The position numbers and the translations under genes are program-made. Below are positions 18,233 to 27,094 of a DNA stretch of 64,000 nt, piece after piece. The stretch comes from DATEZO01 sp035255485. GTDB lineage: Bacteria; Pseudomonadota; Gammaproteobacteria; Burkholderiales; Burkholderiaceae_D. The notes beneath the pieces are model-generated. The model was not told where the DNA came from. It searched no databases and worked only from the letters and a program-made list of their open reading frames with translations. Location of the stretch: the NCBI GenBank assembly GCA_035255485.1, contig DATEZO010000094.1, forward strand, positions 5,018 through 69,017, written 5' to 3'. The number at the start of each line of letters is the position of its first letter. Position 1 is the first letter of the stretch.

Positions 18233-18271
18233 CTTAAGAAAATTTAAATGTGAGCTTAAGGTTTCCTTAAA
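18233..18271. promoter_or_regulatory. Tandem response-regulator boxes (PmrA/QseB type)
   Basis: CTTAAG at 18233-18238 and 18255-18260 and CTTAAA at 18266-18271 lie on an 11-bp period, with a TTTAAAT at the missing position near 18244. The pair CTTAAG-N5-CTTAAA fits the PmrA box consensus. The array lies 23 bp before the regulator start and about 55 bp before the barrel gene start, so it can control both. Confidence 0.7.
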
Positions 18272-18293
18272 GCTCGGTTGCTACACTTCTGCC

Positions 18294-18950
18294 ATGAACA
18301 TCTGTTTGATCGAAGACGATTTGGCGCTCGGGCGCGCGTTGCAGTCGGCATTGCAGGATGCCGGCGAGGAGGTGCTGTGGGTACGGCGCGCCGCAGATGC
18401 GCGGCATTGGGTCGGCGAGCAGCCGTTCGATGCGGTGCTGCTCGACCTCGGTCTGCCGGACGGCAGCGGGATCGACGTGCTGCGCGACTTGCGCAGTGAC
18501 GGCCACACCGTGCCGATCCTGATCATCACCGCGCGCGACGGCCTCGACGACCGGCTGCGCGGGCTCGATACCGGCGCCGACGATTACCTGGTCAAGCCGT
18601 TTGCGACCGCCGAGCTGCTCGCGCGCGTGCGCGCCGTGGTACGTCGTGCCCACGGCTGGAGCGACTCCGGCGAACCGGTGTGGAAACTCAAGGATCTTGT
18701 TCTCGACGACAAGCGCATGACACTTCTGCGCGGCGGCGTCGCGATCGCCCTGTCCAAATCGGAATTCGCGCTGCTGCATACCTTGATGCGGCAGCCGGGC
18801 ATGGTGCTGACGCGGCGTACGCTGGAGGCGCGGGCGCTGCCCAACAGCGAAGGGCAATCGCTCGATGTGCACATGTCCAATTTACGCAGGAAGATCGGGG
18901 ACGGCTACATCCGCACCGTGCGGGGCGTCGGCTACGTGGCGGAAAAATGA
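18294..18950 (+). CDS. OmpR-family response regulator (QseB/PmrA-like)
   Basis: 218 residues. The receiver domain (1-115) has acidic pocket residues ED in LIEDD, the phospho-acceptor Asp51 in AVLLDLGLPDG, the switch Thr in LIITARDG and Lys in DYLVKPF. A winged-helix DNA-binding domain (about 125-218) ends RKIGDGYIRTVRGVGYV. It overlaps the kinase gene (ATGA). The CTTAA repeats upstream suggest autoregulation and control of the barrel gene. Confidence 0.93.
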   Translation: MNICLIEDDLALGRALQSALQDAGEEVLWVRRAADARHWVGEQPFDAVLLDLGLPDGSGIDVLRDLRSDGHTVPILIITARDGLDDRLRGLDTGADDYLVKPFATAELLARVRAVVRRAHGWSDSGEPVWKLKDLVLDDKRMTLLRGGVAIALSKSEFALLHTLMRQPGMVLTRRTLEARALPNSEGQSLDVHMSNLRRKIGDGYIRTVRGVGYVAEK

Positions 18951-20452
18951 AGCGGCTCGGCGCTATTTTCCGACGCACACCCGTTCGCCCGAGCCGTGCC
19001 GGAAAGCCGCCTCGCGCAACGGGATACGGCGCCCATCCCGCGTCCGACGCCAGCCAGGAAAGCCGCTGGAAGCGCTCGCTGTTTTTGCGGCTGATGCTCG
19101 GGATGATGACCGCGATGTTCCTCGTCTGGCTGTGCGTGCTGGGCTGGGGAATATATGCCGCGGTGCAGGACGGCAATCAGGACTTGTATCGGCAACTGCG
19201 GACGACCGCCCGGCAGATACTGGTCGGGATGGTGGCGCTGGCCGACCGTCCCGGACAAATGCGGCAGGTCGCGCAGCAAGTGGAGCGCCTCGGAAATGCG
19301 CAGGACAAATCCGGCGGTTGGCTCGACACATCCTTGTTCGTCGACGTATGGGAAGGCCGCCGGCTGATCTATGGCGCGCCGCAGCGCGATCCGCACGACG
19401 TGCACCAGCCGGCGCTGCCGCAAGACAAGCGCATCGCCTGGACGGAGCGCGATCCCGCATCGGACATCACCGTGCGGGTTTCCATCAACAAGGTCGATAC
19501 CGCCATTCTGTCGCCGTCGAGCATCGGCTTTTTCTTCCTGCCGTTGTTGCTGAGCTTTCCGTTCCTCGTGATCCCGACATGGTTCGCGATCAAGATCGGC
19601 TTGCGCCCGCTCCGCCACATCAGCGACGAGATCGCGGGGCGTGCCGCCTCCGACCTGTCGCCGCTGACCGCGCCGGTTCATAGCGAGTTGCTGCCGCTGG
19701 TCGCCTCCGTCAATCGCTTGATGGCACGACTGAAGGAGCGCCTCGACCGCGAGCAGGACTTCCTGGCCGATGCCGCGCATGAACTGAAGACGCCGCTGGC
19801 GGTGATCCAGGTCAACGCCGAATCGATGGCGAGTACGACTGATCGCGTTCGCCTGCGAGAAGCGAAGGACGGGTTGTCGCACGGCGTGGCGCGCGCCACC
19901 CGCGCGGTACACCAGCTGCTGTCGCTCGCGCGCGCCAAGGCCGATGCCGGCAAGCAGGCGCTGCAGGCAATCGACCTGGTCGAGCTGGTGCGCGACCGCA
20001 TGGCGCAGTACCTGCCTCTGGCATGGCCCAGAAATATCGAGCTCGAACTGCATTCGGAGGAACGGCGGGTGCTATGGCTGCATCGCGCCAGCGTGGTCTC
20101 GTTGATCGACAACCTGCTCGACAATGCCGTCAAGTATTCGCCGGACGGCGGCATGGTCACGGTGCGCATCGAGCGCCATGCGGACGCCACGCGACTGATC
20201 GTCGCCGACGAAGGGCCGGGCATTGCGCCGGCATTCCGCGACAAGGTATTCGAGCGTTTTTTCCGCGCCCCCGGACAGGAGCAGACCGGCAGCGGCCTCG
20301 GCCTGTCGATCGCGCAAGCAGCGGCGGCGCAAAACCATGCCGCGATCCGCCTCGATGTCGGCACCCGCAGCGCCGGGCTGGCCGTGACGGTGGATTTCGC
20401 AGGTGGTTCAGTGATGACGGAAAGCGATACGGAGGCGCGCGCGGCGAAATAG
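18947..20452 (+). CDS. Sensor histidine kinase
   Basis: 501 residues, longer at the N-terminus than usual: about 45 charged residues precede the first membrane helix (about 50-72, LMLGMMTAMFLVWLCVLGWG). A periplasmic sensor region (about 75-180) and a second helix (FFFLPLLLSFPFLVIPTW) follow. The phospho-acceptor His is in ADAAHELKTPLAVIQ, with N box NLLDNAVKYS and G boxes ADEGPGIAP and GSGLGLSIAQA. It partners the response regulator just upstream. The signal is unknown. Confidence 0.92.
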   Translation: MKRLGAIFRRTPVRPSRAGKPPRATGYGAHPASDASQESRWKRSLFLRLMLGMMTAMFLVWLCVLGWGIYAAVQDGNQDLYRQLRTTARQILVGMVALADRPGQMRQVAQQVERLGNAQDKSGGWLDTSLFVDVWEGRRLIYGAPQRDPHDVHQPALPQDKRIAWTERDPASDITVRVSINKVDTAILSPSSIGFFFLPLLLSFPFLVIPTWFAIKIGLRPLRHISDEIAGRAASDLSPLTAPVHSELLPLVASVNRLMARLKERLDREQDFLADAAHELKTPLAVIQVNAESMASTTDRVRLREAKDGLSHGVARATRAVHQLLSLARAKADAGKQALQAIDLVELVRDRMAQYLPLAWPRNIELELHSEERRVLWLHRASVVSLIDNLLDNAVKYSPDGGMVTVRIERHADATRLIVADEGPGIAPAFRDKVFERFFRAPGQEQTGSGLGLSIAQAAAAQNHAAIRLDVGTRSAGLAVTVDFAGGSVMTESDTEARAAK

Positions 20453-20466
20453 AGCGGATTGCCGGA

Positions 20467-21606
20467 TCAATGCCGTTTGCCGAACATCATGTGCTCGGCC
20501 AGCATGCGTTTGACCGGCTTGAGAAGGTCTAAAATGCCTAGCGACATGCTGAGCGCACCTTGCGGCAGCGCGCCGCCCGGAGCACTGGCGAACACGCGCG
20601 CCAGGGCATCGGTCAACGTGACTGTCATACTGCGGTCGGACTGACGGGCCTGTGCAAACCGCAACAGCATTTCGGGCGTTGCCTGCCGCGCCAGTAGTCC
20701 TGCCAGCACCGCTGCGTCGCGCAGGCCGAGGTTGAAACCCTGCCCCGCGACGGGGTGCAGGGTTTGCGCCGCGTTGCCTATTGCCACGGTCCGCGCCGAT
20801 GTTGCGGGATGCGCATTCAGGCCAAGCGGGAATGCATTGCGCCGCGAGACACTGACGAAGCGGCCCAGGCGCGTGCCGAATGCGTTTTCCAGCTCGGTTA
20901 AAAAAGCGGCATCCGGTAATGCGATCAACTTGTCGATGCTCGCCGGCTTGCCGCACCATGCCAGCGCGTAGCCGCTGTCCTCCGGCAATAGCGCCAGTGG
21001 CCCTTCATCGGTAAATCGCTCGAATGCGCGATGCGTTATCGGCGCGCTGGCGGCGACATGCGCAATCAGCGCAGTTTGGCCGTAATCACGGCGCAGCGGC
21101 TTTGCGGTTTGCCCGGCAAACAAGCCGCCTTCGGCTTGCACCAGGATATCGGCGGTGAATGCGCGTCCATCGGCCAGCCGCAGCGCGACCGCATCCTTGC
21201 CCTCGGTAGTGGCGCTCACGTGCGCCGGCCGGATAGCGGTGAGGCCAAGGTTGCCGGTGGCTGCCGCAAGCGCCGCGATCAATGTGCCGTAGCGGGTGAC
21301 ATAGCCAAGCGCCGGCAATGCGTACTCGTCGCGGTCGATCAGGGTGCGGCCGAAGTGGCCGCGGCGCGATACATGGATTTGATGAATGGCGGTGGCGGCG
21401 ATCGGCCACGCGCCGATCTCTTCCAGCATCTGCTTGCTGCCATAGGACAGGGCGATAGAGCGCGGGTCCTGGGCGGCTTGTTCCAGTGCCTTGGCATCGA
21501 TCAAGGCGATCCGCGCCGGCGATGCGCCGCGTTGCACCAGCATGGCCGCCAGCGCCAGGCCCACCGGGCCCGCACCGCAAATCGCCATATCGAAATCTGA
21601 CGTCAT
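20467..21606 (-). CDS. UbiH/UbiF/VisC-family FAD monooxygenase
   Basis: 379 residues. The FAD-binding motif AICGAGPVGLALAAMLVQRG is at the N-terminus, and the second flavin motif GNAAQTLHPVAGQGFNLGLRDA is at about 285-305. It probably hydroxylates a ring position in ubiquinone synthesis; which position cannot be told from sequence alone. It shares one base with the pepP stop (TAATG), the common pepP-ubiH neighbourhood, favouring UbiH. The upstream 68-codon extension is not conserved. Confidence 0.87.
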   Translation of the reverse strand: MTSDFDMAICGAGPVGLALAAMLVQRGASPARIALIDAKALEQAAQDPRSIALSYGSKQMLEEIGAWPIAATAIHQIHVSRRGHFGRTLIDRDEYALPALGYVTRYGTLIAALAAATGNLGLTAIRPAHVSATTEGKDAVALRLADGRAFTADILVQAEGGLFAGQTAKPLRRDYGQTALIAHVAASAPITHRAFERFTDEGPLALLPEDSGYALAWCGKPASIDKLIALPDAAFLTELENAFGTRLGRFVSVSRRNAFPLGLNAHPATSARTVAIGNAAQTLHPVAGQGFNLGLRDAAVLAGLLARQATPEMLLRFAQARQSDRSMTVTLTDALARVFASAPGGALPQGALSMSLGILDLLKPVKRMLAEHMMFGKRH

Positions 21607-22949
21607 TATTTGCTTCTCATCAGCGCTTCGATTTCCGTCACGTCCTTGGGCGCATCGCAGCTCAGCACGTCGCAGCCATTCTCGGTAATCACCACGTCGT
21701 CCTCGATCCGGATACCGATATTCCAGTACTGTTCCGGCACGCCCGGCGCGGGACGCACATAAAGGCCCGGCTCGACCGTCAGCGCCATTCCGGGCTGCAG
21801 GATGCGCCACGGCTTGTCGGCGCCCTCCGCCGCGCGGCCCGATTCACGGTATCCGCCAACGTCATGCACATCCATGCCGATCCAGTGACCGGTTCGATGC
21901 ATGTAGAACGGGCGATACTCGCCCTTGGCGATGATATCGTCCAGCGTTCCGGCCTTGTTGCCGTCCAGCAGACCGGTATCGAGCATGCCTTGCGCCAGGA
22001 CCCTGACTGCTGCATCGTGCCCGTCCGCGATGCTGCGGCCGGGAACGGCTTCGGCGATTGCCGCCGCCTGCGCTGCCAGAACAATCTCGTACAGCGCTCT
22101 TTGCGGGCCGGTGAAAACGCCGTTGGCCGGATAGGTGCGCGTAATGTCGGAGGCATAGCCGTCCAGCTCGCAACCGGCATCGATCAGCACCAGATCCCCG
22201 TCTTTCAGCACCGTATTGCCGGCCCGGTAATGCAGCACGCAGGCGTTGGCGCCGGCCGCAACGATGGAGGTATAGGCGGGAGAGTCGGAGCCGTGTCTTC
22301 GGAATTCATGGAGCAGTTCCGCTTCGACCTGGTATTCATGCAGGCCGGGACGCGAGTGGCGCATCGCGCGCGCATGCGCGCCGGCGGAAATCGCGGCGGC
22401 GCGCCGCATGATTGCTATTTCGCCCGCATCCTTGAACAGGCGCATCTCATCGAGCAGCGCCTGCACATCATGCAGCGCCGAAGGCGCGCTGGCGCCGGTG
22501 CGCGCCTGCAAGCGTACCGCAGCGAGCCAGTTCTGCACTTGCGCATTGAGCGCGGCATGCTGGCCGAACGCATAAAAAAGCGCTGGCGTGCGGGCTATCA
22601 GCCTGGGCAGCTCGATATCGAGTGCCGTGATCGGAAAGGCCATATCGAAACCGAACATGCTGCACGCGGCATCGGGGCCGTAGCGGAAGCCGTCCCAGAT
22701 TTCGCGCTCCATGTTTTTCTCGCGGCAAAACAGGAGGGACTGCGTCGTTTTTCCGGCGACCAGCACGATCACCGCTTCCGGTTCGCCGAAGCCGGAAAGA
22801 TAATAAAAATAACTGTCGTGCCGGTACGGATAATCGGAATCGCTGTTGCGCTTGACTTCCGGCGCGGTTGGAATAATGGCGATGCCGCCGCCTTTGGCCT
22901 GCATGTGCGCCATCAGCGCTGCGCGCCTGGCTGCATAGGATGTCATCAT
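21606..22949 (-). CDS. pepP: Xaa-Pro aminopeptidase PepP
   Basis: 447 residues. It removes N-terminal residues preceding proline. The N-terminal domain (1-175) has YPYRHDSYFYYLSGFGEPEA, and the C-terminal pita-bread domain holds the metal ligands in VLIDAGCELDGYASDITRTYP, HRTGHWIGMDVHD and the two Glu sites TVEPGLY and GIRIEDDVV. Full length for the family. It overlaps the murU stop by four bases. Confidence 0.95.
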   Translation of the reverse strand: MMTSYAARRAALMAHMQAKGGGIAIIPTAPEVKRNSDSDYPYRHDSYFYYLSGFGEPEAVIVLVAGKTTQSLLFCREKNMEREIWDGFRYGPDAACSMFGFDMAFPITALDIELPRLIARTPALFYAFGQHAALNAQVQNWLAAVRLQARTGASAPSALHDVQALLDEMRLFKDAGEIAIMRRAAAISAGAHARAMRHSRPGLHEYQVEAELLHEFRRHGSDSPAYTSIVAAGANACVLHYRAGNTVLKDGDLVLIDAGCELDGYASDITRTYPANGVFTGPQRALYEIVLAAQAAAIAEAVPGRSIADGHDAAVRVLAQGMLDTGLLDGNKAGTLDDIIAKGEYRPFYMHRTGHWIGMDVHDVGGYRESGRAAEGADKPWRILQPGMALTVEPGLYVRPAPGVPEQYWNIGIRIEDDVVITENGCDVLSCDAPKDVTEIEALMRSK

Positions 22950-23662
22950 CGGGATCTTTCCGTCAAAGACGCATTCAGTTGCGCCAATTGCTCCACCGTG
23001 CCGACATTGAACCAGTCGCCGCGATACAGTTCGCCGCCGATCCGGCCGCTGGCCGCGAATTCATACAGCAAAGGCCCGAGCTTGGCATGGCTGCCCGGCG
23101 CGATCGTATCGAACATTTCCGGCCGGTAGACACCGATATTGGCGAAGGTGTGCATCGGCTCGCCCTTGGCCGTAATCGAGAAATTGTTCAAGGCAAAATC
23201 GCCGTTTGGATGATATGGCGGATTTTTCACCAGATACAGCCAGGCAATGTCGCGCTTGTCATGCGGATGCGGATTGCCCCACACGTCATTGTTTTCCAGT
23301 ACGCTTTTTACCTGTTCGAAATTGAAGTGCGGACAATAGATATCGCCGGATATCGCGACAAATGGGTCTTCTCCCAGCAGGTTGCGCGCCTTTGCGATGC
23401 CACCCGCGGTTTCCAGTGCCGTGCTTTCGGCCGAATACGCGATGCGCGCACCGAAGCGCGAACCGTCGCCGAGGGCTTCCTCGACCATGTGTCCGAGATG
23501 GGCGTGGTTGATCACGATGTCGGTGATGCCGGCGCGTACCAGATTCACGACATGCCAGACCAGCAACGGTCGGCCGCGCACTTTCAGCAACGGCTTGGGG
23601 CAGGTATCGGTCAGCGGACGCATCCGTTCGCCGCGTCCGGCGGCAAAAATCATGGCTTTCAT
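22946..23662 (-). CDS. murU: MurNAc-1-phosphate uridylyltransferase MurU
   Basis: 238 residues of the nucleotidyltransferase fold. The NTP-binding signature MKAMIFAAGRGERMRPLTD opens the protein, TCPKPLLKV provides the Lys, and FVAISGDIYCPHF the metal-binding Asp. With AmgK it forms the cell-wall recycling bypass that makes UDP-MurNAc and confers intrinsic fosfomycin tolerance. The adjacent upstream amgK supports MurU rather than another sugar nucleotidyltransferase. Confidence 0.9.
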   Translation of the reverse strand: MKAMIFAAGRGERMRPLTDTCPKPLLKVRGRPLLVWHVVNLVRAGITDIVINHAHLGHMVEEALGDGSRFGARIAYSAESTALETAGGIAKARNLLGEDPFVAISGDIYCPHFNFEQVKSVLENNDVWGNPHPHDKRDIAWLYLVKNPPYHPNGDFALNNFSITAKGEPMHTFANIGVYRPEMFDTIAPGSHAKLGPLLYEFAASGRIGGELYRGDWFNVGTVEQLAQLNASLTERSR

Positions 23663-23727
23663 GTAAGGCCTGTCATCAATGGCTTCGGGAGTGCGGATGG
23701 ATCGTATGCGCGGCACGCCCTTGCGAA

Positions 23728-24753
23728 TCAAAATGTATAGCCAACCTGCGGTGTCTTTTGCTCCAGTTCATCCAGCAGCTTCGCCAGCGGCGTCAATTCC
23801 TTATAGCGCCGGGCGGCGTTGCGCGTGTATTCCATGACTAGCGGTAGATCCTGCAGGTAGGCATCCTTGCCGTCGCGGTGATACAGGCGGGCGAAAATGC
23901 CGAGTACCTTCAGATGGCGCTGCACACCCATGAATTCAAAATCGCGATAGAACGTATCGATATCCGGATTGACCGGCAAACCGGCGCGCCTGGCTCTTTC
24001 CCAGTAGCGGATGGCCCAGTCGAGCACCATTTCCTCATCCCATTGAACATAGGCATCGCGCAACAGCGATACCAGATCGTAGGTGATCGGCCCGTATACC
24101 GCGTCCTGAAAGTCAAGGATGCCGGGATTGCCTTTTTGCATCACCATCAGGTTGCGTGAATGATAATCGCGATGCACATGCACTTGCGGCTGCGCCAGAT
24201 TGTTTGCCAGCAATGCGTCGAATACCTTGTCGAGTAGCGCCGATTGCTGATCCGATAATGTCATGCCGAGATGCTTGCCAATATACCATTCAGGAAACAG
24301 CCTTAGTTCACGCAACAGCAAGGCGCGGTCATATTCGGGCAGCATATCCGGCTGGCTGTGCGCCTGTATCAATACCAGTGCATCGATGGCATCCAGATAC
24401 AGCTTGTGCGCGGTATCGTGGTTCAACTGCTGCAGATAGGTGGTCGACCCCAGATCGCTCAATAACAGGAAGCCGCGCTCGACATCCTGCGCCAGCACGG
24501 TGGGAACCGAGACGCCGGATTGGCTAAACAGAGCGGCCACATGAATGAAAGGCCGCACATCTTCCTGCGGCGGCGGCGCATCCATTACGATGCAAGTGCT
24601 TCCATCGCTGCAGGTGGCGCGAAAATAGCGGCGAAAGCTGGCATCCGATGATGCCGGGCGGATTGATTCTGGATCGACTGCAAGACTTGGCACAGTGGCT
24701 AGCCATTGTTTTAACTGGATAAAACGGGTATCGGGCGGGGTAGAAGAAGACAT
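23728..24753 (-). CDS. amgK: Anomeric MurNAc/GlcNAc kinase AmgK
   Basis: 341 residues of the aminoglycoside phosphotransferase fold. The catalytic loop VHRDYHSRNLMV and the metal-binding GILDFQDAVYGPITYDLVS are intact, and SSDASFRRYFR is a typical N-terminal AmgK segment. It phosphorylates the C1 hydroxyl of recycled MurNAc; MurU next acts on the product. Divergent from lptD. Confidence 0.92.
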   Translation of the reverse strand: MSSSTPPDTRFIQLKQWLATVPSLAVDPESIRPASSDASFRRYFRATCSDGSTCIVMDAPPPQEDVRPFIHVAALFSQSGVSVPTVLAQDVERGFLLLSDLGSTTYLQQLNHDTAHKLYLDAIDALVLIQAHSQPDMLPEYDRALLLRELRLFPEWYIGKHLGMTLSDQQSALLDKVFDALLANNLAQPQVHVHRDYHSRNLMVMQKGNPGILDFQDAVYGPITYDLVSLLRDAYVQWDEEMVLDWAIRYWERARRAGLPVNPDIDTFYRDFEFMGVQRHLKVLGIFARLYHRDGKDAYLQDLPLVMEYTRNAARRYKELTPLAKLLDELEQKTPQVGYTF

Positions 24754-24773
24754 GAACGGCCTGGAGAAACGGA

Positions 24774-24799
24774 TTGAGGATTTTGACTTCCCATATAAT
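24774..24799 (+). promoter_or_regulatory. Possible lptD promoter
   Basis: A consensus -10 box TATAAT at 24794-24799 lies about 60 bp before the lptD start. The best upstream -35 candidate, TTGAGG at 24774-24779, is only 14 bp away, so the -35 assignment is weak. Confidence 0.4.
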
Positions 24800-24861
24800 A
24801 AGGGATTAAACCTAAAAAATCGCCTGCAAGGCGTTCACTCAGTGCCTGTTTCCATTCTTTC

Positions 24862-27054
24862 ATGATCTGGTTTCCGATGTTTCCCAAATTGCAACGGTTA
24901 TTCTCCGGCATGGCTGCGGCGCTGGTCGCCGCCATGCCGGTGCTGGTGTACGCGCAAACCGCAGTAAAACCGGCGCAGGAAGACGAAAGCAAGCTGCCGG
25001 CGACCATTCGCGCGGAACAGATGACCGGTCGACCGGATCGTGAAGTCACGCTGGAGCGGAATGTGGAAATTACGCGCGGCAACACCGTGATCAATGCCGA
25101 TCGGGCAACCTATGACATTGTCGAAGACCAGGTGGAAGCTGCCGGGAATATCCGCATGCAACGTTTCGGCGACCGGTACACGGGCGAGGAATTGAAGCTC
25201 AAGCTGGACGTGGGCCGAGGCTACGTGACGCAGCCGACATATCGGCTGGAGCACAACAATGCGCAGGGCCAGGCCCGGCGCATTAATTTTGAAAGCGAGG
25301 ATCAGGCCGTTGTCACCGACGGCACGTACAGCACCTGTGAAGGACCGGATCCGGACTGGTACCTGAAGTCGGATGTGCTGCATCTTGATCGCGGGCGCGA
25401 TGTCGGGACTGCGGCGAAGACCGTAGTGTATTTCAAGGGCGTGCCGATTCTCGGAACGCCGGCGATGTCGTTTCCCCTGTCGGATGCGCGCAAGTCGGGC
25501 GTGTTGCCACCGACCATCGGCACCTCTTCCGGGCTGGAAGTAACGGTACCGTATTATTTCAATATCGCGCCCAACCGCGATCTGACGTTGTATCCGAGCA
25601 TTCTTACCCGGCATGGATTTCAGTTGGGAATGGATGGTCGCTACCTGAGCGAAAAGTACTTCGGCGAAACCTGGCTGGAAGTGGTGCCGAGCGATCTGGC
25701 GACCAAGACCAATCGATATGCGGTGACGTCGATCCATACCCAGTCCCTGGCTCCCGGATGGGGCATGTCGTGGAACCTGAATGCGGCATCGGACGACAAC
25801 TATCCCAACGATTTTCCGCGCACGATCACCACCAGTTCGCAGCGTCTGCTGTCGCGTGACCTGAATCTGAATTATTCCGCGAAGTATTGGAATTTCGGTG
25901 CGCGCGCCTCGAATTACCAGGTGTTGCAGGATCCGGCGTCACCGATTCCGCGCCCCTATGATCGCTTGCCGCAATTAACCTTCCAGGCAGGGCGCCTGGA
26001 CATGAATGGATTCGACTGGTCGGCGGATTCGGAGTTGACCCGGTTCTGGCATCCCGATGCGGGTATGCTGCGTGGCGACCGCTTCGTGGCGAATCCGAAG
26101 ATCTCCTATCCGATCATTCGGCCGGGATACTTTGTGACCCCCAAGTTGTCGTTCGATCTGACCAAATACAGCCTGGACAATCCGGTCGCCGGCGCACCTT
26201 CCTCGCTGACGCGGACCTTGCCGACGTTTTCGTTGGACAGCGGCCTGGCGTTCGAACGCAATGCGCGTTTCTTCGGTCAAGACATGACGCAAACGCTGGA
26301 ACCGCGCTTGTTCTACGTACGAACGCCATATCGCGACCAGAGCCTGTATCCGAATTTCGACACCGCGGAAGCGGATTTGAGCTTCGCGCAGCTCTTCAGC
26401 GAAAATCGGTTCGTCGGTCATGACCGCATTGGCGATGCCAATCAGCTTACCGCTGCGCTGGTGTCGCGCTATATCGAGCCGTCCGGCGCCGAACGCTTGC
26501 GCGTCGCAGTCGGTCAGCGCTTCTATTTTTCGCGGCCACGCGTGACCCTGGGCGCACCCAGCGACGAAAACCGCTCGGACCTGCTGTTGTCCGCTTTCGC
26601 CCAGTTGAGCGCGAAGCTCAGCACCGAAGTCAATATGCAATACGGCGACAACCAAAACGTATTGAACCGTGCCAACTTCAGTGTGCGCTGGCAACCGGGA
26701 CCGAAGCGTGTGTTGAATCTGCAGTATCGGCGCGATGTGCTCAACAATCTGGAACAGATGGACGGCTCTGCGCAATGGCCGATTGCACGCCGCTGGTATG
26801 CGGTGGCACGTGTCAATTATTCGCTACCCGACCAGAAAGTGGCGGAAGGCTTGCTGGGAATGGAATACAAGGCAGATTGCTGGGTATTCCGTATCGTCGC
26901 CCAGCGTATCCCGACCGCGACCGGAAAAGCGGCATCGCCGATTTTCTTCCAGCTTGAATTGAATGGCTTGACGAGGCTTGGATCGAATCCGCTCCCGGCA
27001 CTGCGCGCCAGCGTGCGCGGCTATCAACTTGTGAATCAACCTGAAGCACCCTGA
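24862..27054 (+). CDS. lptD: LPS-assembly protein LptD
   Basis: 730 residues. Outer-membrane translocon that inserts LPS with LptE. A signal peptide (to about residue 31, MPVLVYAQ) precedes an OstA jellyroll (about 45-160, with EVTLERNVEITRGNTVINADRATYD), then the large C-terminal barrel. Two cysteines are evident (STCEGPD and YKADCWVF), one in each region, which could form the inter-domain disulphide. It heads lptD-surA-pdxA-rsmA, the usual order. Confidence 0.96.
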   Translation: MIWFPMFPKLQRLFSGMAAALVAAMPVLVYAQTAVKPAQEDESKLPATIRAEQMTGRPDREVTLERNVEITRGNTVINADRATYDIVEDQVEAAGNIRMQRFGDRYTGEELKLKLDVGRGYVTQPTYRLEHNNAQGQARRINFESEDQAVVTDGTYSTCEGPDPDWYLKSDVLHLDRGRDVGTAAKTVVYFKGVPILGTPAMSFPLSDARKSGVLPPTIGTSSGLEVTVPYYFNIAPNRDLTLYPSILTRHGFQLGMDGRYLSEKYFGETWLEVVPSDLATKTNRYAVTSIHTQSLAPGWGMSWNLNAASDDNYPNDFPRTITTSSQRLLSRDLNLNYSAKYWNFGARASNYQVLQDPASPIPRPYDRLPQLTFQAGRLDMNGFDWSADSELTRFWHPDAGMLRGDRFVANPKISYPIIRPGYFVTPKLSFDLTKYSLDNPVAGAPSSLTRTLPTFSLDSGLAFERNARFFGQDMTQTLEPRLFYVRTPYRDQSLYPNFDTAEADLSFAQLFSENRFVGHDRIGDANQLTAALVSRYIEPSGAERLRVAVGQRFYFSRPRVTLGAPSDENRSDLLLSAFAQLSAKLSTEVNMQYGDNQNVLNRANFSVRWQPGPKRVLNLQYRRDVLNNLEQMDGSAQWPIARRWYAVARVNYSLPDQKVAEGLLGMEYKADCWVFRIVAQRIPTATGKAASPIFFQLELNGLTRLGSNPLPALRASVRGYQLVNQPEAP

Positions 27055-27094
27055 AGCACCCAGTAACGACACCTTTAACGAACAGCGTTAATTT

